From positions 62,001 through 126,000 of the forward strand of contig JAAZYR010000003.1 in the NCBI GenBank assembly GCA_014239555.1: 64,000 nucleotides of DNA, given 5' to 3'. Below are positions 40,294 through 49,664 of this stretch, piece after piece. This DNA comes from Acidimicrobiales bacterium (GTDB taxonomy: Bacteria > Actinomycetota > Acidimicrobiia > Acidimicrobiales > Poriferisodalaceae). The notes below the pieces were generated by a model. The model saw only the letters and a program-made list of their open reading frames with translations. It was not told the origin of the DNA and searched no databases. How positions within the stretch are numbered: position 1 is the first letter of the stretch; the number at the start of each line of letters is the position of its first letter. Both the position numbers and the translations under genes were made by a program.

Positions 40294-41010
40294 ATGGTCA
40301 GCAAGGCCACGCGGCTCGTCCTCCTTCGACATGGTCAAAGCCAGTGGAATCTGGAAAATCGATTTACCGGTTGGTTTGACGTTGATTTGACTGAAAAAGG
40401 GGTTGCTGAGGCATCCAGGGCGGGGGAATTACTTAGCGCAGCAGGCATCAGACCCGATGTCGTTCATACTTCACTTCAAACACGCGCTATTGCGACGGCC
40501 AATTTAACTTTGGCGAGTGCCGATCGGCTCTGGGTGCCCGTTCGGCGAAGCTGGCGACTCAATGAGCGACACTACGGCAGCCTCACTGGCTTGAACAAAG
40601 AAGAAACTGTCGCTATTCATGGCGCTGAGCAGGTACACCTATGGCGTCGGAGCTATTCCACCGCACCACCTGAAATGCCCTCGAATCACCCTTATAACCC
40701 TAACGACGACCTCCGCTACGCATCTGTTCCCAATAATTTGTTGCCTCGAAGCGAGTGTCTCGCTGATGTCCTGCAACGTTTAATCCCATATTGGGAAGGA
40801 CCGTTGTCAGAAGATCTGAGGCATTCAGAAACGGTTCTTGTCGCAGCCCACGGAAACAGTCTGCGGGGACTGGTGAAACATCTCGAAGCGATCCCTGACG
40901 ACAAAATCAGTGACCTCGAGATTCCTACTGGCGCGCCACTTGTCTATGACCTCGACATCAATCTAGAACCGGTCGAATCGTTACCAATTGCGGATCGTTA
41001 TTTGAGTTAA
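40294..41010 (+). CDS. gpmA: 2,3-bisphosphoglycerate-dependent phosphoglycerate mutase
   Basis: Glycolytic enzyme interconverting 3- and 2-phosphoglycerate. The ATG at 40294 gives 238 residues; the open frame upstream runs into the dnaK promoter and is not coding. The phosphohistidine motif LLRHGQSQWNLENRFTGW is at 9-26 (H13), with RSWRLNERHYGSLTGLNKEE and the second histidine in VAAHGNSLRGL. Divergent from dnaK. Confidence 0.95.
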   Translation: MVSKATRLVLLRHGQSQWNLENRFTGWFDVDLTEKGVAEASRAGELLSAAGIRPDVVHTSLQTRAIATANLTLASADRLWVPVRRSWRLNERHYGSLTGLNKEETVAIHGAEQVHLWRRSYSTAPPEMPSNHPYNPNDDLRYASVPNNLLPRSECLADVLQRLIPYWEGPLSEDLRHSETVLVAAHGNSLRGLVKHLEAIPDDKISDLEIPTGAPLVYDLDINLEPVESLPIADRYLS

Positions 41011-41041
41011 ATCCGTCTCTTCGGGTGACAACGTTCCACTG

Positions 41042-41383
41042 CTACAGAGCGTCTACCCCACGTTCCCCAGTTCGTATACGAGTGACGCTTTCCACTTCAG
41101 TGACCCACACTTTTCCATCACCGATTTTTTCGGTCCGCGCCGCCTGGACAATGCAGTCGACTACTCGATCGGTGTCTGCGGCATCTACCAGTATTTCAAC
41201 CCGGACCTTGGGGATGAAATCCACGTGATATTCGGTTCCGCGGTACGTCTCGGTGTGGCCTCCCTGACGACCGAATCCTCGTACCTCAGATGCCGTGAGC
41301 CCTTGAACGTTGGTGTCTTGCAAAGCTTCAACAACAGCCTCAAGGCGATGGGGCTTAATTACGGCGATAACCAAACGGACCAT
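41042..41383 (-). CDS. Nitrogen regulatory protein P-II
   Basis: 113-residue trimeric signal protein sensing ATP/ADP and 2-oxoglutarate. Start MVRLVIAVIKPHRLEAV, T-loop EVRGFGRQGGHTETYRGTEYHVDF with the modifiable tyrosine at 52, and C-terminal GDGKVWVTEVESVTRIRTGE are typical. A strong GAGGAGGT site precedes the ATG by 6 bases. No amtB or glnD is beside it, unlike the usual amtB-glnK-glnD cluster of actinobacteria, so it is an orphan; the target is unclear. Confidence 0.94.
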   Translation of the reverse strand: MVRLVIAVIKPHRLEAVVEALQDTNVQGLTASEVRGFGRQGGHTETYRGTEYHVDFIPKVRVEILVDAADTDRVVDCIVQAARTEKIGDGKVWVTEVESVTRIRTGERGVDAL

Positions 41384-41588
41384 ATTCGCACCTCCTCACG
41401 GCTGCTTTCCCTATCAACCTTGTCACGCCAGCAAGGATCGAGCCAACGTCGAGGAGATAAAGATTGCGGCTTCATGCTTCTCGTCCTCAGTCCGGCTAAG
41501 AAACACGTCCTCCATTTGGGTCTGTGTCGCCGGCGCAGGAACTGGTCTGTTCTCCGCTAATAAATGACGCGAAGCTTTCAGACCCTTA

Positions 41589-43847
41589 GTGCGGTCCCTT
41601 GACATTGTGTCCGGTAACTTGACCTACGTGAAAGCACGAGTCAAGCCCCATCATCTCGCGCTCGCGATTGGCGTCGCGTTCGCTTCAGTGACTGCGGGTT
41701 CTGGAATCGCAGCAACCGCGTTTAAGTTCCACAACTACAACCCGGTGCACCGAGAGGTATTTGGCAACATCCCTGGGGCCTTGCAGGTTGCCTTCTATGT
41801 AATAACTCCTTTCCTTATTGTTTTAGGAGCGTGGAATTTCGCTCAACGTGTCAAAAATTGGGAGCGCGGAGCACCTGATCACAGGGCGACAAACGCGACA
41901 AACATCCGACGAAGGGTCCGCGACTACAGAGCGGGGGTGATGATGCAAACCCTGCTTCGTGATCCCGCGGCAGGGATTATGCATGCGCTTCTGTACTACG
42001 GGTTCCTCGTGCTACTGGCGGTCACCACCACTCTTGAAATTGACCATCAACTTCCGGAAAGATTGAAGTTCTTGCATGGTGGCACCTATCAGGGATTCAG
42101 TTTTGTAGGTGACCTCGCTGGTCTCGCTTTCACTGTTGGAATGCTTTGGGCAGTAGTTCGCCGTTATGTACAAAGGCCGTATCGGATCCGTATCAAAACA
42201 AGACCCGAACATGCCCTCATTCTCGGGGTCCTGTTGGCACTCGGGGTAACTGGCTTCGCCGCGGAAGCATTCCGTATCGCGCTGGAAGGTCGCCCAAGCT
42301 ACGAACAATGGTCGTTCGTTGGTTACCCCCTTTCTGCTTTAGTCACCGGTGTTGACGCTGTGGCTGGCTGGCACCAGGCAATGTGGATTAGCCACGTGTT
42401 CTGTTTCATGGCGTTTCTCGTCATGTTGCCAGTGACAATGCTTCGTCACATGTTCACTTCTCCTCTGAATATGTACCTCAAGGACCGCGAACGCCCTAAG
42501 GGTGCTATGCGAGCCTTGCCCGATCTCATGGAAGCAGAGGACATTGAGACCATTGGAGCGTCGGTTGTTGAAGATTTCACCTGGAAGCAGCTATTGGATA
42601 CTGACAGCTGCACTATGTGCGGCCGTTGCACCGCGGTATGTCCCGCTCACGCGACCGGCAAACCACTTGACCCAAGAGAAATCGTCCTAAAGACGGGCGA
42701 AGTAATGGCGGCAACTGGGGAGCACGGGCAAGTTTCTCCACCAATTGGCACAGATACCGAGATAACCGTAAGCGCCAACAACTTATTTGAACGCATTAGC
42801 ACTGAGGAACTTTGGGCTTGCACCACTTGCAGAGCTTGCGATGAAAACTGCCCCGTTAACATCGAAATTCTCGACAAAATTCTCGATATGCGCCGCTATC
42901 TCACACTCATGGAAAGTGATTTTCCAAGTGAGCTCGGTAGCGCTTTCCGGGGCATGGAAAACAATGCCAACCCTTGGAATATGAACAACGGCGAACGTGC
43001 TGATTGGGCGAGCGAATTAGATATCGAAGTTGTTGATCCGTCAGATCCCTTCGACCACGAATATCTGTACTGGGTCGGTTGCGCTGGCTCTTTTGATGAT
43101 AAAAACCAAAAAGTTTCGGAGGCCACAGCCAAATTACTTCGCCGCGCGGGCGTTGATTTCGCGATTCTCGGCCCTTCAGAAATGTGCACGGGCGACAGTG
43201 CCCGTCGCTCAGGCAACGAGTACCTCTTTCAAATGCTTGCATCTGAAAACATCAACAGTCTCAACGAAATGGGAGTTCGTAAGATTGTCACTCAATGCCC
43301 TCATTGTTTCAACACATTGAAGAACGAATACCCCCAGTACGGCGGTAACTGGGAAGTCCTTCACCACACGCAGTTCTTAGAAGAACTCGTGGAATCGGGT
43401 GCGCTTGATCTAAGCGAAGCACGATTAGAAGAGCGGATCGTGTACCACGACTCCTGTTATTTGGGGCGTCACAACGACGTGTACATGTCGCCCCGAAACG
43501 TCATCGGCAACCTTGGTGGTGTCGAAATAGTTGAAGCCCCAAGAAATGGAACCGAAGGGATGTGCTGCGGTGCCGGAGGGGCACGCATGTGGATGGAAGA
43601 AACCATCGGCACAAAAGTGAACGATGAGCGTTCCCAAGAACTCGTAAACACGGGAGCGAGCCGCATAGCGACAGCTTGTCCCTTCTGCTACGTCATGATC
43701 GACGACGGCGTAAAAGCTCAAGGTTTGGAAGAAAACGAGGTCAAAGTCGCTGATATCTCAATCCACTTGATTGAAGCGTTAGAAGCAACGGAAGCGCAAA
43801 ACCAGAGCGATCAGGACGATCAAGCGAACGCTGTCAATACCGATTAA
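41589..43847 (+). CDS. Membrane-bound heterodisulfide-reductase-like Fe-S oxidoreductase (Rv0338c type)
   Basis: 752-residue electron-transfer protein. The N-terminal third has about five to six helices resembling the cytochrome b-like NarI domain. Two [4Fe-4S] motifs follow: CTMCGRCTAVCP and CTTCRACDENCP (about residues 338-420). Two CCG domains complete it, with CPHCFNT, HDSCYLGRHNDVY and MCCGAGGARMWMEE then CPFCYVM. It matches the mycobacterial Rv0338c group, whose physiological partner is not settled. The start is uncertain: GTG at 41589, or GTG at 41628 (MKARVKPHHL); neither has a clear ribosome-binding site. Confidence 0.88.
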   Translation: MRSLDIVSGNLTYVKARVKPHHLALAIGVAFASVTAGSGIAATAFKFHNYNPVHREVFGNIPGALQVAFYVITPFLIVLGAWNFAQRVKNWERGAPDHRATNATNIRRRVRDYRAGVMMQTLLRDPAAGIMHALLYYGFLVLLAVTTTLEIDHQLPERLKFLHGGTYQGFSFVGDLAGLAFTVGMLWAVVRRYVQRPYRIRIKTRPEHALILGVLLALGVTGFAAEAFRIALEGRPSYEQWSFVGYPLSALVTGVDAVAGWHQAMWISHVFCFMAFLVMLPVTMLRHMFTSPLNMYLKDRERPKGAMRALPDLMEAEDIETIGASVVEDFTWKQLLDTDSCTMCGRCTAVCPAHATGKPLDPREIVLKTGEVMAATGEHGQVSPPIGTDTEITVSANNLFERISTEELWACTTCRACDENCPVNIEILDKILDMRRYLTLMESDFPSELGSAFRGMENNANPWNMNNGERADWASELDIEVVDPSDPFDHEYLYWVGCAGSFDDKNQKVSEATAKLLRRAGVDFAILGPSEMCTGDSARRSGNEYLFQMLASENINSLNEMGVRKIVTQCPHCFNTLKNEYPQYGGNWEVLHHTQFLEELVESGALDLSEARLEERIVYHDSCYLGRHNDVYMSPRNVIGNLGGVEIVEAPRNGTEGMCCGAGGARMWMEETIGTKVNDERSQELVNTGASRIATACPFCYVMIDDGVKAQGLEENEVKVADISIHLIEALEATEAQNQSDQDDQANAVNTD

Positions 43848-43861
43848 ACGATTAGCTGTGA

Positions 43862-44422
43862 TTAAAAGTTTTCGTGGAATCGGCTAGGTGTCGGGCCTCG
43901 CTGACCTAGGTATTTCGAACCTAGCGACGACGCCCCATATGGAACATCTGCAGATGTCGTCATCTGGATGAAACTAATCTGACCAATTTTCATACCCGGG
44001 TAAAGGGTGATTGGCAGGTTGGCAACATTAGAAAGTTCAAGGGTGAGATGGCCATCCCAGCCCGCGTCAACAAACCCTGCGGTCGTGTGAATAAGTAGGC
44101 CCAATCGACCAAGAGAAGATTTACCTTCGATGCGCCCTACGAGGTCATCGGGGATAGCGACCCGCTCCAGCGTTGATCCAAGCGCGAATTCACCAGGGTG
44201 AAGGATGAAAGCGTTGTCGTTCTTAACCAGTACCTCTTCAGTTAGGTCAGTCTGGTCTTCTTTGACGTCAATGATTCTTCGCGTGTGATTAAGAAAGACT
44301 CGAAATCTGTTATCAAGGTGAAGATCGACTGAAGACGGCTGGATATCTGCCGGATCGAGAGGGTCGATCACGATACGCCCGTCCGACAGGAACTCACGGA
44401 TTGTGCGATCGGAGAGGATCAT
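43862..44422 (-). CDS. dcd: dCTP deaminase (probably bifunctional dCTP deaminase/dUTPase)
   Basis: 186-residue trimeric enzyme making dUTP, or dUMP directly, from dCTP. Motifs: [61 protein letters not shown] and [13 protein letters not shown]. Actinobacterial members are known to be bifunctional, and no separate dut is seen here. Convergent with the Fe-S gene, 14 bp between stops. Confidence 0.95.
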   Translation of the reverse strand: MILSDRTIREFLSDGRIVIDPLDPADIQPSSVDLHLDNRFRVFLNHTRRIIDVKEDQTDLTEEVLVKNDNAFILHPGEFALGSTLERVAIPDDLVGRIEGKSSLGRLGLLIHTTAGFVDAGWDGHLTLELSNVANLPITLYPGMKIGQISFIQMTTSADVPYGASSLGSKYLGQRGPTPSRFHENF

Positions 44423-44544
44423 GAGAAATGCAGCCTAGCGGCGAGCGATACCGGGGCTGACCCTGTAATGAGAGGTTCGCCGTCCGGTCAGTTGGAGAGT
44501 CCACGGCCTCGTTAGACTTCACTTTCCACACGACAGTGGATAAT

Positions 44545-44618
44545 GCGGGTGTAGTTCAATGGCAGAACGTCAGCTTCCCAAGCTGAGAACGCGGGTTCGA
44601 TTCCCGTCACCCGCTCCA
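44545..44618 (+). tRNA. tRNA-Gly (CCC)
   Basis: Acceptor GCGGGTG/CACCCGC, anticodon stem TCAGC/GCTGA with loop TTCCCAA giving anticodon CCC, T-arm GGGTTCGATTCCC. CCA is encoded at 44616-44618. The 122 bp before it hold no recognisable gene. Confidence 0.96.
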
Positions 44619-44668
44619 ACTCTACGCAGTTGTCTTTTTATCTTTTACCCCAGTGGTTGAAGCCGGCG

Positions 44669-44875
44669 TTAACCCAAAAGAGTTCCTAGCGCCCATATGG
44701 CAGCCACAAGCCCCACGACCAGCATGAGCGTGCTACGCCCAATCGGAGCCCGCTGTAGCTCATTTTCCTCTCGGGGTGCACTGCGCGGACGAAGCATGGC
44801 TAACCCGTTGCCCACAAAGAGCGCCGCGCCGAGGGCAAGCATCAGAAAAGCAATAAGGTCAGGACCAAGGAACAC
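44669..44875 (-). CDS. Small two-helix membrane protein downstream of dnaB
   Basis: 68-residue protein with helices at about 7-27 and 48-67 joined by a charged loop (RPRSAPREENELQRAPIGRS). The start lies 12 bp after the dnaB stop on the same strand, suggesting co-transcription. Similar small membrane proteins occur in many actinobacteria; I know no function. Confidence 0.7.
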   Translation of the reverse strand: MFLGPDLIAFLMLALGAALFVGNGLAMLRPRSAPREENELQRAPIGRSTLMLVVGLVAAIWALGTLLG

Positions 44876-44887
44876 GATCGCAACTCC

Positions 44888-46261
44888 TTATGCCTGGTCT
44901 TGATAGCGGCTCATATTCGCGAATCTTGTGTAATTGCTGAGCCAAGCAAGTCGAACTGTGCCGGTAGGCCCATTGCGGTGTTTCGCAACAATGACTTCAG
45001 CCGACCCGATGTCAGGTGACTCAGGGTTATACACCTCGTCTCGATATAGAAAAGCAACGACATCAGCGTCTTGTTCTATAGACCCAGACTCTCGGAGATC
45101 TGCAAGCATGGGCCGTTTATCGGTTCGCGATTCGAGCCCGCGGCTGAGCTGCGATAAAGCGACTATGGGTGTCTCAAGTTCGCGAGCGAGGATCTTTAAG
45201 CCACGAGACATTTCCGAAACCTCAACCTGACGATTTTCAGCGTTCCCCCTACCACTCATTAGTTGCAGGTAGTCAACGACGATCAACCCAAGATCTCCTA
45301 GGCGACTCTTCAGCCTCCGGGCTTTCGCTCGGATTTCCATTACCGTCAAGTTTGGATTGTCGTCAATCCATATGGGAGCTTCACCAAGTTTCCCAACTGC
45401 TCGCGTTATTTTGGGCCAGTCATCTTCGGAAAGATTGCCGTTTCGCATTCTCTGCGAGTCAACTCGAGCGTCCGAACAGAGAAGCCTCTGGGTTAATTCA
45501 AGATGACCCATTTCCAGAGAGAAGAACAAAACAGGGCGTTGTGCCTCGAGCGCAGCGTTTGCGGCCATTCCGAGGGCGAATGCTGTCTTGCCCATAGAAG
45601 GGCGAGCACCAACGACAACGAGGTTGCTGGGTTGCAACCCAGAAAGAAGTTCGTCGAAGTCGACATAACCGGTGGGAAGCCCCGTGATCGCGTTGCCCTG
45701 TTCGTATAACTCCTCTAGACGATCAAGATTGGCGTCAAGTAGTTCGCGAATAGGTTTGGTGGTATCCACCACACGGCGTTCCGCGATTTGGAACATCATC
45801 GCTTCAGCTTCATCGATGGTTTTGATTACATCTTCTGGTCGGCTGTACCCCAATTCGACTATGTCTCCAGCTACTCCAATGAGACGACGAAGCATCGAAT
45901 GTTCTTCCACAATAAGTGCGTAACGAGCGGCATTCGATGCAGCGGGTGTGGACATTTGTAATTCGAGCAGGCGCTGAGGGCCGCCAACCTGTTCGAGGAG
46001 ACCTGCCCTAGTGAGTTCTTCGGCAACTGTCACCGGGTCGGCTGGCTCTCCCGCACCATATAGCGAAGCAATTGCGTCGAATACGTAGCCGTGTGCCGGC
46101 ACATAGAACTGGTCACCGCTGAGAGTTTCGACTGCAGGCCCAATGGCGTCACGGGAGAGGAGCATTGCTCCCAGCAAAGAGGCCTCCGCGTCAACATTAT
46201 GGGGCGGTACTCGCTCATTCGAGTTAGATGGCGGTGAATTAAAAGAAGGATCGTTGCTCAT
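44888..46261 (-). CDS. dnaB: Replicative DNA helicase
   Basis: 457 residues from the ATG at 46261, which has GAGGG 3 bases upstream; longer in-frame starts run into the DnaA-box region and add unconserved residues. N-terminal domain VPPHNVDAEASLLGAMLLS; RecA-like domain with Walker A GARPSMGKTAFA (218-229), DYLQLMSG (Walker B) and the DnaB-conserved LSQLSRGLESR and LRESGSIEQDADVV. No intein is present. It unwinds the fork ahead of the polymerase. Confidence 0.97.
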   Translation of the reverse strand: MSNDPSFNSPPSNSNERVPPHNVDAEASLLGAMLLSRDAIGPAVETLSGDQFYVPAHGYVFDAIASLYGAGEPADPVTVAEELTRAGLLEQVGGPQRLLELQMSTPAASNAARYALIVEEHSMLRRLIGVAGDIVELGYSRPEDVIKTIDEAEAMMFQIAERRVVDTTKPIRELLDANLDRLEELYEQGNAITGLPTGYVDFDELLSGLQPSNLVVVGARPSMGKTAFALGMAANAALEAQRPVLFFSLEMGHLELTQRLLCSDARVDSQRMRNGNLSEDDWPKITRAVGKLGEAPIWIDDNPNLTVMEIRAKARRLKSRLGDLGLIVVDYLQLMSGRGNAENRQVEVSEMSRGLKILARELETPIVALSQLSRGLESRTDKRPMLADLRESGSIEQDADVVAFLYRDEVYNPESPDIGSAEVIVAKHRNGPTGTVRLAWLSNYTRFANMSRYQDQA

Positions 46262-46331
46262 TGCCCTCAGTCTCTCAGATGACTCATGTGTAGAACTAGG
46301 GGCAGACATTGGGGATTTAACTACCATTTTC

Positions 46332-46358
46332 TGTGGAAAACTACTCTTGTTATCCACA
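46332..46358. promoter_or_regulatory. Pair of DnaA boxes upstream of dnaB
   Basis: TTATCCACA at 46350-46358 matches the DnaA consensus exactly. A second, inverted site at 46332-46340 reads TTTTCCACA on the minus strand, one mismatch. They lie 71-97 bases before the dnaB start. The rest of 46262-46461 shows no gene. Confidence 0.7.
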
Positions 46359-46461
46359 GAACATGACAGCTATGTGACGGACTGCATGGGCGGGGTCATC
46401 AAGGCCCGTCGGTCCTAAACTCCGCGCGTTGTGCAGAATCCAATCCTGAAATGAGCTTCTA

Positions 46462-47703
46462 TCAGAACCGAGAAGCGCTTTCTCGCGCATCCGAATGATC
46501 CAAATACCGTTCGGGAATTGGGATTTTAAAGATTTCAGCTGCGTTTAATCCCAAGATTTTGGCTCGGCTAGCGTCGTCTAACTCGCCCATCGTACGCTCA
46601 ATCGCTTCCGCGGAATGCGGCCACGACCCTTCGTGATGCGGATAGTCGTTCGCCCACATGAAATTAGGAACCAAATCATGGCGGAGAGCTAAATCAAGTC
46701 CTGCTGCGTCTTCTTGAAAAGTCGCGAATCCTTGGCGCTTGAAGTATTCGCTGGGTAGCAGCTCCAGCTTGGGCCGTACAGCCCAATGATGCTTAAGGTA
46801 GGCCTCGTCCATAGCTTGGATGGCCCATGGGACCCACCCAATACCGGCCTCAACGCTTCCAAATCGTAGTGTTGGGAATTGCTCAGCTACTCCGGAAGCG
46901 CAGAGATTAGCGATCGGTTCGATGTTTTGGGCGAGTGAGTGCACCGCGTAATTGATGACTGCACCACCTCTGCTACGAGCCGTTCGAGGATCTCGCCCAG
47001 TGGAGATATGGAAGGTAACCGGTAAATCGACTTCCACTATTGCCGCCCACAAGGGATCAAACTCTTTGAGGTTGTAGTTCAAAGCCTCATGGTCTGGGGC
47101 ACCCCAGATGGGTTTACTCGGCAGTTGTAGCCCCTTAAACCCAAGTTCTGCGCAGCGTTGAATTTCGCTGATCGCGTTGTCAAGACCAGCCGGGGCAATG
47201 CAAGCCATGGCGAGTAACTGATCGTTGTGGGCGCCAAAAGTTTCCCACGCCCAGTCGTTATAGACGCGACACATCGCATGGCTGAACTCGGGGTCACTGG
47301 TAGCCCACATAGTGAGGCCTTTATTAGGGAACATGATCTCTGCATCAGTCCCATCGGCAGCAAGATCAGCGAGTCGTCCTTCTGGTGTGTAGCCCGCTTT
47401 ATTGCGAAGCAAATCCTGTCCCTCAAACTGAATGGTGTTGAGTTTTAAAGGACTACGAAACCCTTCGGTTTTCTGGAACTTTTCACCTTTCATTCCAATA
47501 ATCACTCCGGGCAAACGTTCCTGAAACTTTTTATCGATTCGGGTCGCCCAGAGATCCTTGGGTTCTTGAACATGCCCATCCGTCGACACCATGAAGTATT
47601 TGTCTGGTGACTCCGGACGTGGCGAACGCTTCCACCCCGATGACCCAGGGGTGTCGAGCCGCCATTCGTTGTTTGCGTCAGGTGCTGGGATAACAGTCGT
47701 CAT
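46462..47703 (-). CDS. Amidohydrolase-2 family metal-dependent hydrolase/decarboxylase
   Basis: 413-residue TIM-barrel protein of PF04909, related to ACMSD and gamma-resorcylate decarboxylase. Metal motifs: STDGHV near 40-45 (DxH type), TFHIS in mid-protein and the catalytic Asp in WANDYPHHEGSWP. A characteristic TDAEIMFPNKG and LGFKGLQLPS are seen. The substrate is unknown; such proteins often act on aromatic or heterocyclic compounds. It follows the SMP-30 gene on the same strand by about 63 bp. Confidence 0.88.
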   Translation of the reverse strand: MTTVIPAPDANNEWRLDTPGSSGWKRSPRPESPDKYFMVSTDGHVQEPKDLWATRIDKKFQERLPGVIIGMKGEKFQKTEGFRSPLKLNTIQFEGQDLLRNKAGYTPEGRLADLAADGTDAEIMFPNKGLTMWATSDPEFSHAMCRVYNDWAWETFGAHNDQLLAMACIAPAGLDNAISEIQRCAELGFKGLQLPSKPIWGAPDHEALNYNLKEFDPLWAAIVEVDLPVTFHISTGRDPRTARSRGGAVINYAVHSLAQNIEPIANLCASGVAEQFPTLRFGSVEAGIGWVPWAIQAMDEAYLKHHWAVRPKLELLPSEYFKRQGFATFQEDAAGLDLALRHDLVPNFMWANDYPHHEGSWPHSAEAIERTMGELDDASRAKILGLNAAEIFKIPIPERYLDHSDARESASRF

Positions 47704-47766
47704 AATTTCTTTCTCCGCCTACAGCATCGCGCATCTTGGTGTCTCGCTTCACACAAGTTAAGTTGC

Positions 47767-48684
47767 TCAACGCGCCGCGCGAGTGTTCAGATACGTCGAA
47801 TAGAGACCAGTTGTAGCGCATATATAGAGCCGGTTTCTCTTGAGACCACCGAACTCGACATTTGCGACGACTTCAGGGATCCTGATTTTCCCAATCAACT
47901 CGCCATCATCTGCGAAACAGTGCACCCCATCACCAGCTGACGTCCAAACGTTTCCTTTGTGATCGACACGAAAACCGTCAAATACACCAACGGTGCACGT
48001 CGCGAACGTCGAATAGGTGCCGGTTAACGTTCGCCCATCAGCGGACACGTCATATGCGCGGATATCGGGCGGGCAGCTTGCTCCAACATGTGAGATCCCT
48101 GTATCAGCAACATAAAGAGTTTCTTCGTCTGGCGAAAACGCCAGCCCGTTGGGCCGAACCATGTCGGAAACCGCTACCTCTAATGTGCCGTCAGGGTCAT
48201 ACCGATACACATACGAGGCACCAATTTCGGATTCTGCTGCATTACCTTCGTAATCACTATCGATGCCGTAGGTGGGGTCACTGAACCAAATACTGCCGTC
48301 TGATTTGACTACTACATCGTTCGGTGAATTCAGCCTCTTATCTGTGTATTGCTCAACGAGTACTTGGCGAATTCCATCATGGTTAATCCTGCTTACAGAT
48401 CGCCCGCCGTGTTCGGCAGTGATTATTCGACCTTGAAGATCTAGACAATGCCCATTGGCGTTGAAGGCGGGTTGGTCGAATATGTCGACGAGACCCGTTC
48501 GTTCGTCGTACCGAAGAGTTCGGTTGTTGGGGATGTCCGAAAAGATAATTTGGCGCGAACTAGGCACATACACAGGTCCCTCTGCCCAGCGAGCGCCTGC
48601 CCATAAGTGCTCAACATGCGCATTATGAATCACTAGCCCGTAGAACCGCGGATCCAATACTTCGATGGCGGAATCAAGTGCCAT
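47767..48684 (-). CDS. SMP-30/gluconolactonase family protein
   Basis: 305-residue six-bladed propeller, a likely sugar or organic lactonase. The ATG at 48684 follows AAGGAGG by 6 bases, so the first seven residues of the open frame are dropped. Metal-binding positions fit WAEGPVYVP (Glu), LNSPNDVVV (Asn) and RPNGLAFSPDEETLYVAD (Asn, Asp). It lies between rplI and dnaB, with the amidohydrolase, as a catabolic pair inside a housekeeping cluster. Confidence 0.9.
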   Translation of the reverse strand: MALDSAIEVLDPRFYGLVIHNAHVEHLWAGARWAEGPVYVPSSRQIIFSDIPNNRTLRYDERTGLVDIFDQPAFNANGHCLDLQGRIITAEHGGRSVSRINHDGIRQVLVEQYTDKRLNSPNDVVVKSDGSIWFSDPTYGIDSDYEGNAAESEIGASYVYRYDPDGTLEVAVSDMVRPNGLAFSPDEETLYVADTGISHVGASCPPDIRAYDVSADGRTLTGTYSTFATCTVGVFDGFRVDHKGNVWTSAGDGVHCFADDGELIGKIRIPEVVANVEFGGLKRNRLYICATTGLYSTYLNTRAAR

Positions 48685-48756
48685 GGTTCCTCCTTCGTGG
48701 ACCATGTCAATGAATCTGTTGTCTCGCCGACAACAGCCTCAACCATTAGAGCTCCG

Positions 48757-49206
48757 CTAATCGAGGGGGCTAACTTCCACTGTGAGATGCAGCCGGAGGT
48801 CTGAATGTAACCGGACCTCGACGCTGTGAACCCCAACTCGTCTGATGGGTTCCTCAAGCGACATGTCTCTGCGGTCGAGTTCAACTCCGGTCTGAGCTTT
48901 GACCGCTTCCGCTATTTCGCTTGTAGTCACCGAGCCATACAATTGATCGTCTTGACCAACGCGTGCTTGCACTGCAATTGTTTGAGATTCCAATTCTTGG
49001 GCGAGTCTTTCAGCGCTTTCCCGCTCTTTGATGTTTCGCAGGTCACGAGATCGTTGCATCGCCTGGGCTTGACTGGCTGCACCTTGGGTAGCTCTCATCG
49101 CTAGCCCTTTTGGCATAAGGAAATTCTGCGCATACCCGCTGGCGACTTCAACAACGTCGCCAGTATTCCCCACGCCTTCTACATCGGATCGAAGAATTAC
49201 CTTCAC
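48757..49206 (-). CDS. rplI: 50S ribosomal protein L9
   Basis: 149 residues, normal. N-terminal rRNA-binding part [26 protein letters not shown] and NFLMPKGLA; long connecting helix and C-terminal domain with [18 protein letters not shown]. Overlaps rpsR by 4 bp. Confidence 0.97.
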   Translation of the reverse strand: MKVILRSDVEGVGNTGDVVEVASGYAQNFLMPKGLAMRATQGAASQAQAMQRSRDLRNIKERESAERLAQELESQTIAVQARVGQDDQLYGSVTTSEIAEAVKAQTGVELDRRDMSLEEPIRRVGVHSVEVRLHSDLRLHLTVEVSPLD

Positions 49207-49664
49207 TCGCTGCTCACCTCCGCAGGCATCTCTTCAGACACCTCGGCGGACTCAACAAATTCATCAGTTGGCACGTCGGAAATTTTTTGTTCTGCAAATT
49301 CTTCGCTGCGCTGTTCCCGGTCATCGCTGCGCTGTTCCCGGTCATCGCTGCGCGGGTCCCGATCAGAACGGCCGCGACGGCGGTCCCCTTTCCGTTGTGT
49401 GACGACCCGTTGGGCATAGGGAATCAATGCCATTTCGCGAGCCACTTTTATGGCTTTTGCAACGTCACGTTGCTGATGGCGGTTATTGCCAGACACACGT
49501 TGGCCTCTGATTTTCGCCCGATCTGAGATAAAGGCACGGAGAAGGTTCACGTCCTTGTAATCGATGTACTCGATTTTGTCTTTGACAATCGGACTGACCT
49601 TTTTTTTACGAGGTTTGCGCAAATCTTTAGCTTTTGCGCGGGGTGGTTTTTTCTTACCTGCCAC
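49203..49664 (-). CDS. rpsR: 30S ribosomal protein S18 with long C-terminal extension
   Basis: Core S18 occupies about 25-95 ([44 protein letters not shown]), and is normal. The protein has 153 residues instead of the usual 75-90, with an Arg/Asp-rich repetitive tail ([13 protein letters not shown]) and an acidic end. The frame stays open and the stop overlaps rplI by 4 bp, so the tail is translated. It starts at a GTG sharing one base with the ssb stop (TAGTG). Confidence 0.93.
   Translation of the reverse strand: MAGKKKPPRAKAKDLRKPRKKKVSPIVKDKIEYIDYKDVNLLRAFISDRAKIRGQRVSGNNRHQQRDVAKAIKVAREMALIPYAQRVVTQRKGDRRRGRSDRDPRSDDREQRSDDREQRSEEFAEQKISDVPTDEFVESAEVSEEMPAEVSSE
49303..49365. repeat. Three tandem 21-bp repeats inside rpsR
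   Basis: Units at 49303-49323 and 49324-49344 are identical; 49345-49365 is a diverged third copy. Each encodes seven residues of the S18 tail (D-R-E-Q-R-S-D type), so the frame is kept when copies are gained or lost. Confidence 0.9.

Noticed and set aside
44532-44544. GGATAAT as a -10 box directly before tRNA-Gly
   Set aside because: It touches the mature 5' end, so transcription would start inside the tRNA.
49303-49365. Short tandem repeat as a possible CRISPR
   Set aside because: Units are adjacent without spacers and in frame within rpsR.
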